A stretch of DNA of 64,000 nt from Paraglaciecola algarum (GTDB lineage Bacteria; Pseudomonadota; Gammaproteobacteria; Enterobacterales; Alteromonadaceae), in the NCBI RefSeq assembly GCF_021532655.1, contig NZ_JAKGAS010000001.1:558001-622000 (forward strand), written 5' to 3'. Shown here in pieces: positions 57,187-64,000 of this stretch; position 1 is the stretch's first letter; every line of letters begins with the position of its first letter. The notes under the pieces are model-generated. The model saw only the letters and a program-made list of their open reading frames with translations. It searched no databases and had not been told where the DNA came from. A program made the translations under genes and the position numbers.

Positions 57187-57975
57187 TTACTCGTCGCCTA
57201 CTGCCTCAACTACTATTACTTCAATATCATGTTTTTCAAAATATTTAATTAATTCAGGGTCTGCTTTAGAGTCGGTTATTAAAATATCTACTTCAGATAA
57301 AGGACAGAAAACAAAATTACTTCTTTTACCCAACTTTGAACTATCGGCTAAAATAACAAGTTTTTCTGTTTGTTTTTTGAGTTTTTGTTCTGAGCGGATC
57401 AATAGTGGGTCGGATTCCATTACACCAAATTCACCTATGCCTGGTGTACCCATAAACATCATAGTGCCATGAAAATATTCGCTGCTGTCTCTATCATAGG
57501 AGCTTAAAATAATTCCTTGCTCGCGATAAATTTCGCCACCAGGTAAGGTCACCTGAATATCAGAGTGTTCTGATAGGTAGTTAGCTAGTACAAATGAATT
57601 AGTTAATATATTTAAACTAAAATTAGCTAAATATTCGCCCATCATGTAAGTTGAACTACCACCATTGATTATAATTGAGCCGCCATTTTCACATAATTCA
57701 ACCGCACGTTTTGCAATTAACTTTTTTGTATTAACACGTTTGGCTTTATCAACGATAAAAGCTGAGCTGGCAATATGTTTCTTTTTAGGTTCGCCATTTA
57801 TAGACTCAGCTCCACCACGAATTTTATTAATTTCTCCTCGCTTTGACATTTTAGTAATGTCTCTACGAATAGTTGCTTCAGAGGCATTTAGTTTTTTAGT
57901 TAAATCCGGAACGCTAGCAAATTGCTGTTGGTCTAAGATGTCCTTGATAAGTTGTTGTCTGTGTTTTTCTAACAT
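57187..57975 (-). CDS. DeoR/GlpR-family transcriptional regulator
   Basis: The 262-residue protein has an N-terminal winged-helix DNA-binding domain (LNASEATIRRDITKMSKRGEINKIRGGA) and a DeoR-type effector domain (SGG-like GGSSTYMMGEYLANF, LPGGEIYREQG, TDSKADPELIKYFEKHDIEVIVV). Such proteins usually repress sugar genes and respond to a phosphorylated sugar made by the kinase they control. Position beside the FGGY kinase fits control of rhamnose use (inference). AAGGAA lies upstream of the ATG at a slightly long distance. Confidence 0.9.
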   Translation of the reverse strand: MLEKHRQQLIKDILDQQQFASVPDLTKKLNASEATIRRDITKMSKRGEINKIRGGAESINGEPKKKHIASSAFIVDKAKRVNTKKLIAKRAVELCENGGSIIINGGSSTYMMGEYLANFSLNILTNSFVLANYLSEHSDIQVTLPGGEIYREQGIILSSYDRDSSEYFHGTMMFMGTPGIGEFGVMESDPLLIRSEQKLKKQTEKLVILADSSKLGKRSNFVFCPLSEVDILITDSKADPELIKYFEKHDIEVIVVEAVGDE

Positions 57976-58027
57976 CGGTAGCGCATTTCCTTGTTCAGGC
58001 TAATTATTTAACAAATTATTCATATTC

Positions 58028-58065
58028 TATCTATATAAATTACTTTATACAATTATTGATAGATA
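58028..58065. promoter_or_regulatory. Inverted repeat upstream of the DeoR gene
   Basis: TATCTAT (58028-58034) and ATAGATA (58059-58065) form an inverted repeat within the DeoR gene's promoter region. It could be an autoregulatory site, but AT-rich DNA produces such repeats by chance. Confidence 0.2.
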
Positions 58066-58181
58066 TTTATGCTTGAATTAGATTGATATTGAGAAATAGA
58101 TTCTATACTTAAATTTTAATACAACTCCCTGTTTTTAGAGGAAATTTATTATTGTTTGGTAACTTGAAGCCTTTATATGTG

Positions 58182-58306
58182 TTATGGCTTGACTCTTTTT
58201 AAATCATTATGAACCAATTAAGCTTGCTTTTTCTAAAGGAAAGTTTGTGTCTTGGGGTTTATCATCTGGCTATGAGCATACTGAAAGTAAAAAATCTAGC
58301 GATTAA
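58182..58306 (+). pseudogene. Possible remnant of a beta-barrel porin gene
   Basis: A short frame around 58200-58306 reads LAFSKGKFVSWGLSSGYEH before a stop, with alternating hydrophobic/polar pattern like an outer-membrane strand. No start codon or upstream part is visible. The rest of the gap 57976-58434 shows nothing else. Weakly supported. Confidence 0.15.
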
Positions 58307-58434
58307 CATTATCTTGGTTTAAGCAGGCCCTTAGATTCAAAATTCATTACAAGTTACGGTAAAACACATTTATGTTAGAAGGCGTAAGCTACGAACTTAC
58401 GCATCTCAAATGGTAAAATGAGAAACCTCACGAA

Positions 58435-59655
58435 TCAATTTACTTGCTTATAATGTGCAAAGAAATTAGCAATACCTTCTAAGGCTGGTTTGAGGACGTC
58501 TACACTAGGTAAAAATACCAATCTAAAATAGCAGCCTTGGTGCAGGTTAAATGCTGAACCATGGACTAACAGTACCTTTTCTGCACGTAATAAATCTAAG
58601 ATCATTTTTTCGTCATTGGTGATATTGAATTTTTCAGCATCTACTTTAACGAAACAATACATGGCACCTTGAGGAATAACACACTCTAAACCATCAATGG
58701 CATTTAGCATTTCAAAAGCGAGATCTCTTTGAATTTTCAATCGTCCATCGTGACTAATTAATTCATTAATACTTTGATAGCCGCCTAATGCGGTTTGAAT
58801 AGCGTGTTGACTGGGGACGTTGGCACACATGCGCATTGAAGACAGCATGTTTAGTCCTTCTATGTAACCATTAGCAATACGTTTATTGCCGCTGACCACT
58901 AACCAACCAGCTCTAAATCCTGCCACACGGTAATTTTTTGACAACCCACTTAAGGTGATAAAAAACACATCGTTGGCCATAGCTGCGATTGAATAATGTT
59001 TTGCATGGTCATATAAAATTTTATCGTAAATTTCATCACTTATGATGGCAATGCCAAACTCTCTGGCTATTTCTATAATCTCTTGTAGCAATTCTCGGCT
59101 GTACACCGCGCCAGTTGGGTTGTTTGGATTAATTAATACTATAGCCTTAGTTTTGTCGCTAATTTTGCTACGAATATCTTTTATATCGGGTTGCCAATTG
59201 TTGCTGTCGTCACATAAATAATGCACAGGTTTTCCTGAGGCTAAACTGACTGCTGCCGTCCAAAGAGGATAATCAGGGGCAGGAATTAATACCTCATCGT
59301 CATTATTCAACAGGCCTTGCATGGCCATAACAATTAGTTCGCTCACACCATTGCCAATAAATACATCGTCTATGCTGACATTCTTGATTTGTAATTGTTG
59401 GTAATATTGCATAACCGCCACACGAGCTGAATAAATACCATTCGAATCAGAATAGCCTTGAGAATTAGGTAAGTTGTGGATCACATCTTTCAATATATCG
59501 TCAGGTGCTTCAAAACCAAACGGGGCAGGGTTGCCGATATTGAGTTTAAGAATACGATGCCCTTCATCTTCCATTTTTTTTGCTTCGGTTAAAATTGGGC
59601 CGCGGATCTCGTAACAGACGTTTTCTAATTTATTAGATTTATTAATTAATTTCAT
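58435..59655 (-). CDS. alaA: Alanine/glutamate-pyruvate aminotransferase
   Basis: This PLP enzyme makes alanine from pyruvate and glutamate. It matches E. coli AlaA strongly: KLENVCYEIRGPILTEAKK, LKLNIGNPAPFGFEAPDDIL, GNGVSELIVMAMQGLL, PAPDYPLWTAAVSLASGK, NPNNPTGAVYS, DEIYDKILYD and GLSKNYRVAGFRAGW with the PLP lysine. The start MKLINKSNK at 59655 aligns with the E. coli N-terminus; the frame extends 17 codons further with no support. It marks the transition to ordinary chromosomal genes. Confidence 0.93.
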   Translation of the reverse strand: MKLINKSNKLENVCYEIRGPILTEAKKMEDEGHRILKLNIGNPAPFGFEAPDDILKDVIHNLPNSQGYSDSNGIYSARVAVMQYYQQLQIKNVSIDDVFIGNGVSELIVMAMQGLLNNDDEVLIPAPDYPLWTAAVSLASGKPVHYLCDDSNNWQPDIKDIRSKISDKTKAIVLINPNNPTGAVYSRELLQEIIEIAREFGIAIISDEIYDKILYDHAKHYSIAAMANDVFFITLSGLSKNYRVAGFRAGWLVVSGNKRIANGYIEGLNMLSSMRMCANVPSQHAIQTALGGYQSINELISHDGRLKIQRDLAFEMLNAIDGLECVIPQGAMYCFVKVDAEKFNITNDEKMILDLLRAEKVLLVHGSAFNLHQGCYFRLVFLPSVDVLKPALEGIANFFAHYKQVN

Positions 59656-59840
59656 AGACTTTAGTGACTTAACTGCAATTTGCACAGAGTAAACTAACAG
59701 CGGCACAGCTGTTAAGTTTTATTTTATTTAATACTGTTCGTTTAGGTTATATTCAGACGCGTTTACTTACATATTCAATATTGCTTTTAACGGTAAATAT
59801 TATTTATCTTTGGTATCAGTATCAATTAACGGGTAATAAT

Positions 59841-60359
59841 ATGCCTGCTCCTTTATTTTGGTTTGGTGCCTCGGCTTTAGCTTTATTAGCAGGGGCTAAA
59901 TATTCAAGCGATAAACAATTTAAACAAGTAGTGGGGACATTACCAGGAGATTGTGATCGTGCAGTAAAACCAATGGATGGTGCAATTGTATGTTGTGGTG
60001 TCTATGAGATGTTTGACCATTCTGGTATTTGGTTGGATGGCAAGATTATTGAGTTGAAAGGTAATGGTTTGATTCGAGGTGTTTCTCCCCAGAGGTTTCT
60101 TAAAGACCGAAGCGGTGAACAGATATTTATTGCTTGTAATTCAGTTTATCAGCCTTTCGCTGAGCGCCAAACTTTTGAAAATGCCGTTGCTAGAATATTT
60201 GAATACTCACAATATGATGTGGTTAACAATAATTGCCATAATTTTGTGTGGCAGTGTATTTCAGGTGAAAATGAAAAGGTTATGCGCTTTGTTGAATTAA
60301 ACAGACTATTGTCGGAAAGGTTTAAGCGAATGATCCATTGGCAACCTTGTTTGTTTTAG
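59841..60359 (+). CDS. LRAT-like (NlpC/P60-superfamily) protein
   Basis: The 172-residue protein begins with a hydrophobic segment (LFWFGASALALLAG). The rest resembles the LRAT fold: FDHSGIWLDGKIIELKGNG gives the His, and NNNCHNFVWQCI the Cys nucleophile in the usual NC-F motif. Bacterial members are largely uncharacterised acyltransferase or amidase/peptidase-like proteins, often membrane-associated. The ATG at 59841 is preferred to the TTG at 59781. No functional link with the glycan genes is evident. Confidence 0.65.
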   Translation: MPAPLFWFGASALALLAGAKYSSDKQFKQVVGTLPGDCDRAVKPMDGAIVCCGVYEMFDHSGIWLDGKIIELKGNGLIRGVSPQRFLKDRSGEQIFIACNSVYQPFAERQTFENAVARIFEYSQYDVVNNNCHNFVWQCISGENEKVMRFVELNRLLSERFKRMIHWQPCLF

Positions 60360-60392
60360 ATGTAAAGTAATGAGATAAACAGCCCTTAAGGC

Positions 60393-60442
60393 CCCATAAA
60401 AAAGGCTGCTAAAATTCGAATTTTAGCAGCCTTTTTTATGGG
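60393..60442. terminator. 50-bp perfect palindrome, bidirectional terminator
   Basis: The two 25-base halves are exact reverse complements, CCCATAAAAAAGG... and ...CCTTTTTTATGGG, with no unpaired centre. The stem GGCTGCTAAAATTC is flanked by A6 and T6, so it can terminate both convergent genes around it. Confidence 0.92.
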
Positions 60443-60449
60443 TTTAAAA

Positions 60450-60824
60450 CTAACGAGGTAGTTTTACGCCAGAATTTTCAGTTTTAATTCTGTCTGCATA
60501 AAATGCTTTAACAGAGAAGTCAGATTTTTTAGCTTTTGACTTTGTTTTAGATGCTGCTTTTTTCTTAGCCGTTGTTGGAGTTTTTTCAGCTGATTTTTTC
60601 TTTTCAGCTTTTTTGTTAGACTCAACAAGTGCCTTTTCAGTAGGTGTTACTTTTGTAGAATCTAATGTTGAAATTTGCTCGTTTAGTTCAGCTAATCGTA
60701 TGTTTTTTGCACCATCAACACTGTACCAACCGCCTTTTGCTTCGATGTTAGGAGCTTTACCATTAGCCTTAGTATAAGCTTCTGTGTATGCGGCGATTAC
60801 TTGGTCTTTATCTAATTTACTCAT
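60450..60824 (-). CDS. Small lysine/alanine-rich protein, histone-H1-like tail
   Basis: The 124-residue protein has an N-terminal globular part (LDKDQVIAAYTEAYTKANGKAPNIEAKGGWYSV) and a basic Lys/Ala/Ser/Thr-rich segment of about 45 residues (KKAEKKKSAEKTPTTAKKK), ending SVKAFYADRIK. It resembles low-complexity DNA- or RNA-binding tails. Function unknown; nucleoid association is a guess from charge. Confidence 0.7.
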   Translation of the reverse strand: MSKLDKDQVIAAYTEAYTKANGKAPNIEAKGGWYSVDGAKNIRLAELNEQISTLDSTKVTPTEKALVESNKKAEKKKSAEKTPTTAKKKAASKTKSKAKKSDFSVKAFYADRIKTENSGVKLPR

Positions 60825-60956
60825 AGTCAGGTCTTTGCCTTTTATATGTTTAATTACAAAATATGGTCGGGTTTTATACCTTTTTTTAACTATAATGTCT
60901 AATTTTGCAACTTTTTGTTAATAAAGTAGGCGATTTCGCGCTTTTTAGGAACTTAA

Positions 60957-61718
60957 ATGTCGGTGACAAGAACTGAATTATTATGCTTTTTTGAGAAACT
61001 GCTTAGTCCAAATAAAATAAAAGATTATTGCCCAAATGGCCTTCAGGTTGAAGGCAAACAAACAATAAGCAAAGTGATCACTGGGGTTTCTGCTACACAA
61101 GCTCTAATTGATCATGCAGTTTGTGTTAACGCTGATGCGATATTTGTCCATCATGGGTATTTTTGGAAAGGTGAAGATCCCTGTATAACAGGTATGAAAA
61201 AGAAGAGGATTGAGACCTTATTAGCTCATAATATAAATTTGTTTGCTTATCACCTGCCTTTAGATATTCACCCTGAGTTAGGAAACAATGCTCAGCTAGC
61301 CAAGTTATTAGGTATCAATAACCTAACTGGTTTAGAAGAGGGCAATCCAAATAGCGTGGCCATGCGAGGTGAGTTTTCACCTAGTATTTCAGCAGATGAA
61401 CTTACTCAAAGGATCACCCTAAATTTAAATCGACAACCTTTACACGAATCGTCAAATAAAAAGCAAATCAGCACAGTTGCTTGGTGTACCGGTGGTGGTC
61501 AAGGTTATATACAACAGGCTGCCGATTTAGGCATTGATGCATTTATTACGGGTGAGGTTTCAGAACAAACCATACATGTTGCTCGTGAGATGAATATCCA
61601 TTTTTACGCAGCTGGGCATCATGCAACAGAACGATACGGGGCAAAAGCGGTAGCTGAATATGTTAATCAACAATTAGGCTTAGAAGCGAGTTTTGTTGAT
61701 ATTGATAATCCAGCGTAA
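60957..61718 (+). CDS. Nif3-like dinuclear metal centre protein (YbgI type)
   Basis: The 253-residue protein matches the Nif3/YbgI family: DYCPNGLQVEG, ADAIFVHHGYFWKG (metal ligands), NLFAYHLPLDIHPELGNNAQLA (metal ligands) and the C-terminal GEVSEQTIHVAREMNIHFYAAGHHATERYGA. Family members form toroidal hexamers with two metal ions; proposed roles include GTP cyclohydrolase-like activity, but the physiological role is uncertain. AGGA precedes the ATG. cmoM follows after 14 bases. Confidence 0.92.
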   Translation: MSVTRTELLCFFEKLLSPNKIKDYCPNGLQVEGKQTISKVITGVSATQALIDHAVCVNADAIFVHHGYFWKGEDPCITGMKKKRIETLLAHNINLFAYHLPLDIHPELGNNAQLAKLLGINNLTGLEEGNPNSVAMRGEFSPSISADELTQRITLNLNRQPLHESSNKKQISTVAWCTGGGQGYIQQAADLGIDAFITGEVSEQTIHVAREMNIHFYAAGHHATERYGAKAVAEYVNQQLGLEASFVDIDNPA

Positions 61719-61732
61719 AGCATAATATTGAC

Positions 61733-62515
61733 ATGAAAAATTCAAAATTAGATCGCAGTTTTAATGATATTGCGGGTAAATTCCAGACTAATATATATGG
61801 CTCAACTAAAGGCCGTTTACGTCACGATATGTTAATGGCCTATTTGCAACAAAATATTGATTTATCCAAAGTAGAAAATATCAAGTCATTAAAGGTGTTA
61901 GATGCCGGTGGAGGTACAGGCATGATGACTGAAACCTTACTCAAACTTGGTCACAAGGTTACTTTGACGGATATTTCAGATCAGGCCCTAGAAGTAGCTA
62001 GTAATAATTTAAAAGGTTATGACGATCTCAGTATTTTGCATACGGATATTTTGTCTTTAGATGAAAGTGAGCAATATGACTTAGTGATCTGTCATGCGGT
62101 TTTAGAATGGGTAGAAAAACCGAAAGAGGTGTTACGAAAATTAGCGAATTTGGTCAAGCCAGAAGGGGTGATGTCGGTTAGCTTCTTTAATCAAGATGCA
62201 CAGCTTTTCGGAAATATGTGTTATGGCAATTTTGATTATGTAGAGCAGGGCATGCAGGTTAAAAATAGGGTGAGACTAACACCTAATAACCCTTTAAAAC
62301 CCAAGGAAGTGTTAGCATATTTTACTGAATTGCCTGTGACAATAGTTCATAAAGCAGGTATTCGATGTTTTCACGATTATCTTCGTGATCTAGACAAGCA
62401 GCAAACGCTTTATGAAGAGTTGAAATCCCTAGAAATAAAGTATGGCGCACAAGAGCCATACTTATGGTTAGGTAAATATTTTCAGGTGATCGCTAAAAAA
62501 AAGTTACAAAGCTAA
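61733..62515 (+). CDS. cmoM: tRNA 5-carboxymethoxyuridine methyltransferase
   Basis: This SAM-dependent enzyme methylates cmo5U at tRNA position 34 to mcmo5U. It matches E. coli CmoM (SmtA): FNDIAGKFQTNIYGSTKGRLR, the SAM motif VLDAGGGTGMMTETL, HAVLEWVEKP, GNFDYVEQGMQVKNRVRLTP, RCFHDYLRD and EPYLWLGKYFQVIAKK. At 260 residues it has the expected length. It converges with the glutathione peroxidase gene with 3 bases between stops. Confidence 0.92.
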   Translation: MKNSKLDRSFNDIAGKFQTNIYGSTKGRLRHDMLMAYLQQNIDLSKVENIKSLKVLDAGGGTGMMTETLLKLGHKVTLTDISDQALEVASNNLKGYDDLSILHTDILSLDESEQYDLVICHAVLEWVEKPKEVLRKLANLVKPEGVMSVSFFNQDAQLFGNMCYGNFDYVEQGMQVKNRVRLTPNNPLKPKEVLAYFTELPVTIVHKAGIRCFHDYLRDLDKQQTLYEELKSLEIKYGAQEPYLWLGKYFQVIAKKKLQS

Positions 62516-62518
62516 AAA

Positions 62519-63016
62519 TTAAAGCAGAGCTTGAATATCTGCCGTAATTTTCTCAGGTTTAGTGGTGGAGCCATAGCGTTTTAGCACTTTCCCCTCTTTA
62601 TTGACTAAAAACTTAGTGAAATTCCATTTGATATTTTTTGTACCTAGTACGCCAGGCGCTTGTTGCTTTAAATATTGGTAGAGGGGCACTGTATTTTCGC
62701 CATTAACGTCTATTTTTTTAAATAGAGGAAAATTAATGTTGAAGTTAAGGCTACAAAACTCTTCGATTTCAGTGTCGTTACCAGGCTCTTGATGACCAAA
62801 CTGATCACAAGGGAATCCAAGTACTATAAATTCTTCAGATTTAAATTGATCATACAAGCTTTGTAATCCTTCATACTGAGGGGTAAATCCACATTTACTT
62901 GCGGTATTTACTATCAATAATACCTTGCCTTTATATTGCGCAAAGTTAATGTTTTCACCGTTGTTTAATATCGCATCAAACTGGTATATGGTGTTGGGGT
63001 TATTAAGAGCGGCCAT
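62519..63016 (-). CDS. Glutathione peroxidase family protein
   Basis: This thiol peroxidase has 165 residues. The peroxidatic cysteine is in NTASKCGFTPQY, the conserved Gln/Trp context in FPCDQFGHQEPG and IKWNFTKFLV, and it lacks a signal peptide. It would reduce hydrogen or lipid peroxides using thioredoxin or glutathione. The ATG at 63016 (MAALNN) is preferred over the TTG two codons upstream. Confidence 0.92.
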   Translation of the reverse strand: MAALNNPNTIYQFDAILNNGENINFAQYKGKVLLIVNTASKCGFTPQYEGLQSLYDQFKSEEFIVLGFPCDQFGHQEPGNDTEIEEFCSLNFNINFPLFKKIDVNGENTVPLYQYLKQQAPGVLGTKNIKWNFTKFLVNKEGKVLKRYGSTTKPEKITADIQALL

Positions 63017-63093
63017 TATCAATTTAGTCTTTGATTTTTAATGAGTACATAGTGTCATCTTTAGCCGTATGATCAAGAAATTAAGGAGTTTTT

Positions 63094-63966
63094 ATGTCAT
63101 TTAGGGTCGCGTTTATTGGTCTTGGTGTGATGGGGTATCCGATGGCAGGTCACTGTGCCAAGGCTGGTCATCAAGTAGTGGTGTTTAATCGCACCACAAG
63201 TAAAGCAAAAGCATGGGCCAATGAGTTCTCAGGTGAATTTGTGGTGTCTCCAAAATTAGCCGCTGAATCTGCAGATATTGTTTTAGTTTGTGTCGGAAAT
63301 GACAATGACCTACGTTCGGTAATCTTGGGTGAAAATGGCGTTTTAGCAGGCGCCAGTGAAGGTAAAGTTATTGTTGATCACACAACAGCATCAGCAGAAG
63401 TCGCTCGGGAATTAGGTTTGTTATGTGAACAAAAAGGCGTGGGGTTTTTAGATGCACCGGTTTCAGGAGGGCAAGCAGGCGCAGAAAATGGGCAATTAAC
63501 CGTAATGTTAGGTGGAAATCCAAAACATTATGATGTTGTTGAACCTGTATTAAATTGTTACGCAAAATTTAGCCGATTGTTAGGCGAGGTTGGCAGTGGC
63601 CAGCTAGCAAAAATGATGAATCAGATCTGTATTGCGGGAGCCGTTCAGGGGCTTGCTGAAGCATTAAATTTCGGCAAACAAGCCGGACTAGATTGCAAGG
63701 CTGTGATTGAAGTTATATCACAAGGTGCAGCCCAATCTTGGCAAATGGAAAATCGAGCCAATACCATGTTACAAGGTGAATATGAATTTGGCTTTGCCGT
63801 GGATTGGATGCGTAAAGATTTAGATATAGCGTTACATGAAGCTAGAAAAAATGGTTCAACTTTACCGCTAACTGCTTTGGTTGATCAATTTTATGCAGAC
63901 GTACAAAAGTTAGGTGGTGGACGTTGGGACACTTCTAGCCTGTTAGCCAGACTAGAAACTAAATGA
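63094..63966 (+). CDS. NAD(P)-dependent beta-hydroxyacid dehydrogenase
   Basis: The 290-residue protein belongs to the 3-hydroxyisobutyrate/tartronate-semialdehyde dehydrogenase family. It has the N-terminal cofactor motif GLGVMGYPMAGHCAKAGH, an Asn-Arg after it (VVVFNRTTSK) that suggests NADP, the substrate loop LDAPVSGGQAGAENGQL and the catalytic lysine in GQLAKMMNQ. Exact substrate unclear. A strong ribosome site (AAGGAG) precedes the ATG. Confidence 0.9.
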   Translation: MSFRVAFIGLGVMGYPMAGHCAKAGHQVVVFNRTTSKAKAWANEFSGEFVVSPKLAAESADIVLVCVGNDNDLRSVILGENGVLAGASEGKVIVDHTTASAEVARELGLLCEQKGVGFLDAPVSGGQAGAENGQLTVMLGGNPKHYDVVEPVLNCYAKFSRLLGEVGSGQLAKMMNQICIAGAVQGLAEALNFGKQAGLDCKAVIEVISQGAAQSWQMENRANTMLQGEYEFGFAVDWMRKDLDIALHEARKNGSTLPLTALVDQFYADVQKLGGGRWDTSSLLARLETK

Positions 63967-64000
63967 GTTAACTTTGCAGGAGGTTATGGATCTGGCCTAC

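Noticed and set aside
58182..58306. Strong claim of a KdgM-type porin pseudogene
   Set aside because: Only about 20 residues look like an outer-membrane strand; there is no start, no second strand and no family motif. Kept only as a very low-confidence feature.

Overview
The window looks like chromosomal DNA of a marine, low-GC gammaproteobacterium of the Alteromonadales (Paraglaciecola, Alteromonas or Catenovulum-like). The basis is long TonB-dependent receptors of the TIGR01782 type, lipoprotein sulfatases, a GlyGly-CTERM tail, and housekeeping genes close to E. coli AlaA and CmoM. About 57 kb of the 64 kb is one large polysaccharide utilization region. The enzyme set comprises five S1-type sulfatases, two GH78-type alpha-L-rhamnosidases, one GH88 and three GH105-type unsaturated uronyl hydrolases, a BNR_4/PL25-like lyase, a second candidate lyase, a GH39-like and a DUF5060 glycosidase-like protein, a DUF4861 protein, L-rhamnose mutarotase and an FGGY sugar kinase. 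It fits a sulfated rhamnose/uronate polysaccharide of green algae, i.e. ulvan; the substrate is inferred.

Layout. 1-6.9 kb: the 3' end of a secreted Ig-like/GlyGly-CTERM protein, three sulfatases in a row, then a second almost identical copy of the GlyGly-CTERM gene end and a solute-binding-like protein on the opposite strand. 7.1-10.7 kb: forward GH78 rhamnosidase and GH88. 22.1-10.8 kb (reverse): an eight-gene run of sulfatase, Tat lipoprotein (gluconate dehydrogenase subunit 3 type), GMC oxidoreductase with a 3Fe-4S-type cysteine motif, three tandem GH105 paralogs, a GH39-like protein and a DUF5060 protein. 22.7-29.5 kb: a TonB receptor and two VCBS-repeat lipoproteins. 30.6-38.5 kb: a TonB receptor, GH78 rhamnosidase and sulfatase. 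49.8-39.1 kb (reverse): DUF4861 protein, TonB receptor, candidate lyase, rhamnose mutarotase and a divergent TonB receptor. 50.7-58 kb: TonB receptor, PL25-like lyase, FGGY kinase and a DeoR repressor. 58.4-64 kb: ordinary genes (alaA, LRAT-like, lysine-rich protein, Nif3-like, cmoM, glutathione peroxidase, beta-hydroxyacid dehydrogenase).

Working model (inference): surface or secreted lyases cut the polymer; TonB receptors, perhaps helped by the VCBS lipoproteins, import oligomers; sulfatases and uronyl hydrolases trim them in the periplasm; rhamnosidases release L-rhamnose, which enters the cell for mutarotation and phosphorylation. The GMC/subunit 3 pair may oxidize a released sugar and feed electrons to the respiratory chain. 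Rhamnose isomerase and aldolase are not in the window. Non-coding highlights are a 311-bp duplication bracketing the sulfatase trio, a roughly 283-bp foldback (MITE-like) element with a truncated copy that supplies the stop codon of a gene, and two TonB receptor units whose similarity extends into their terminators.
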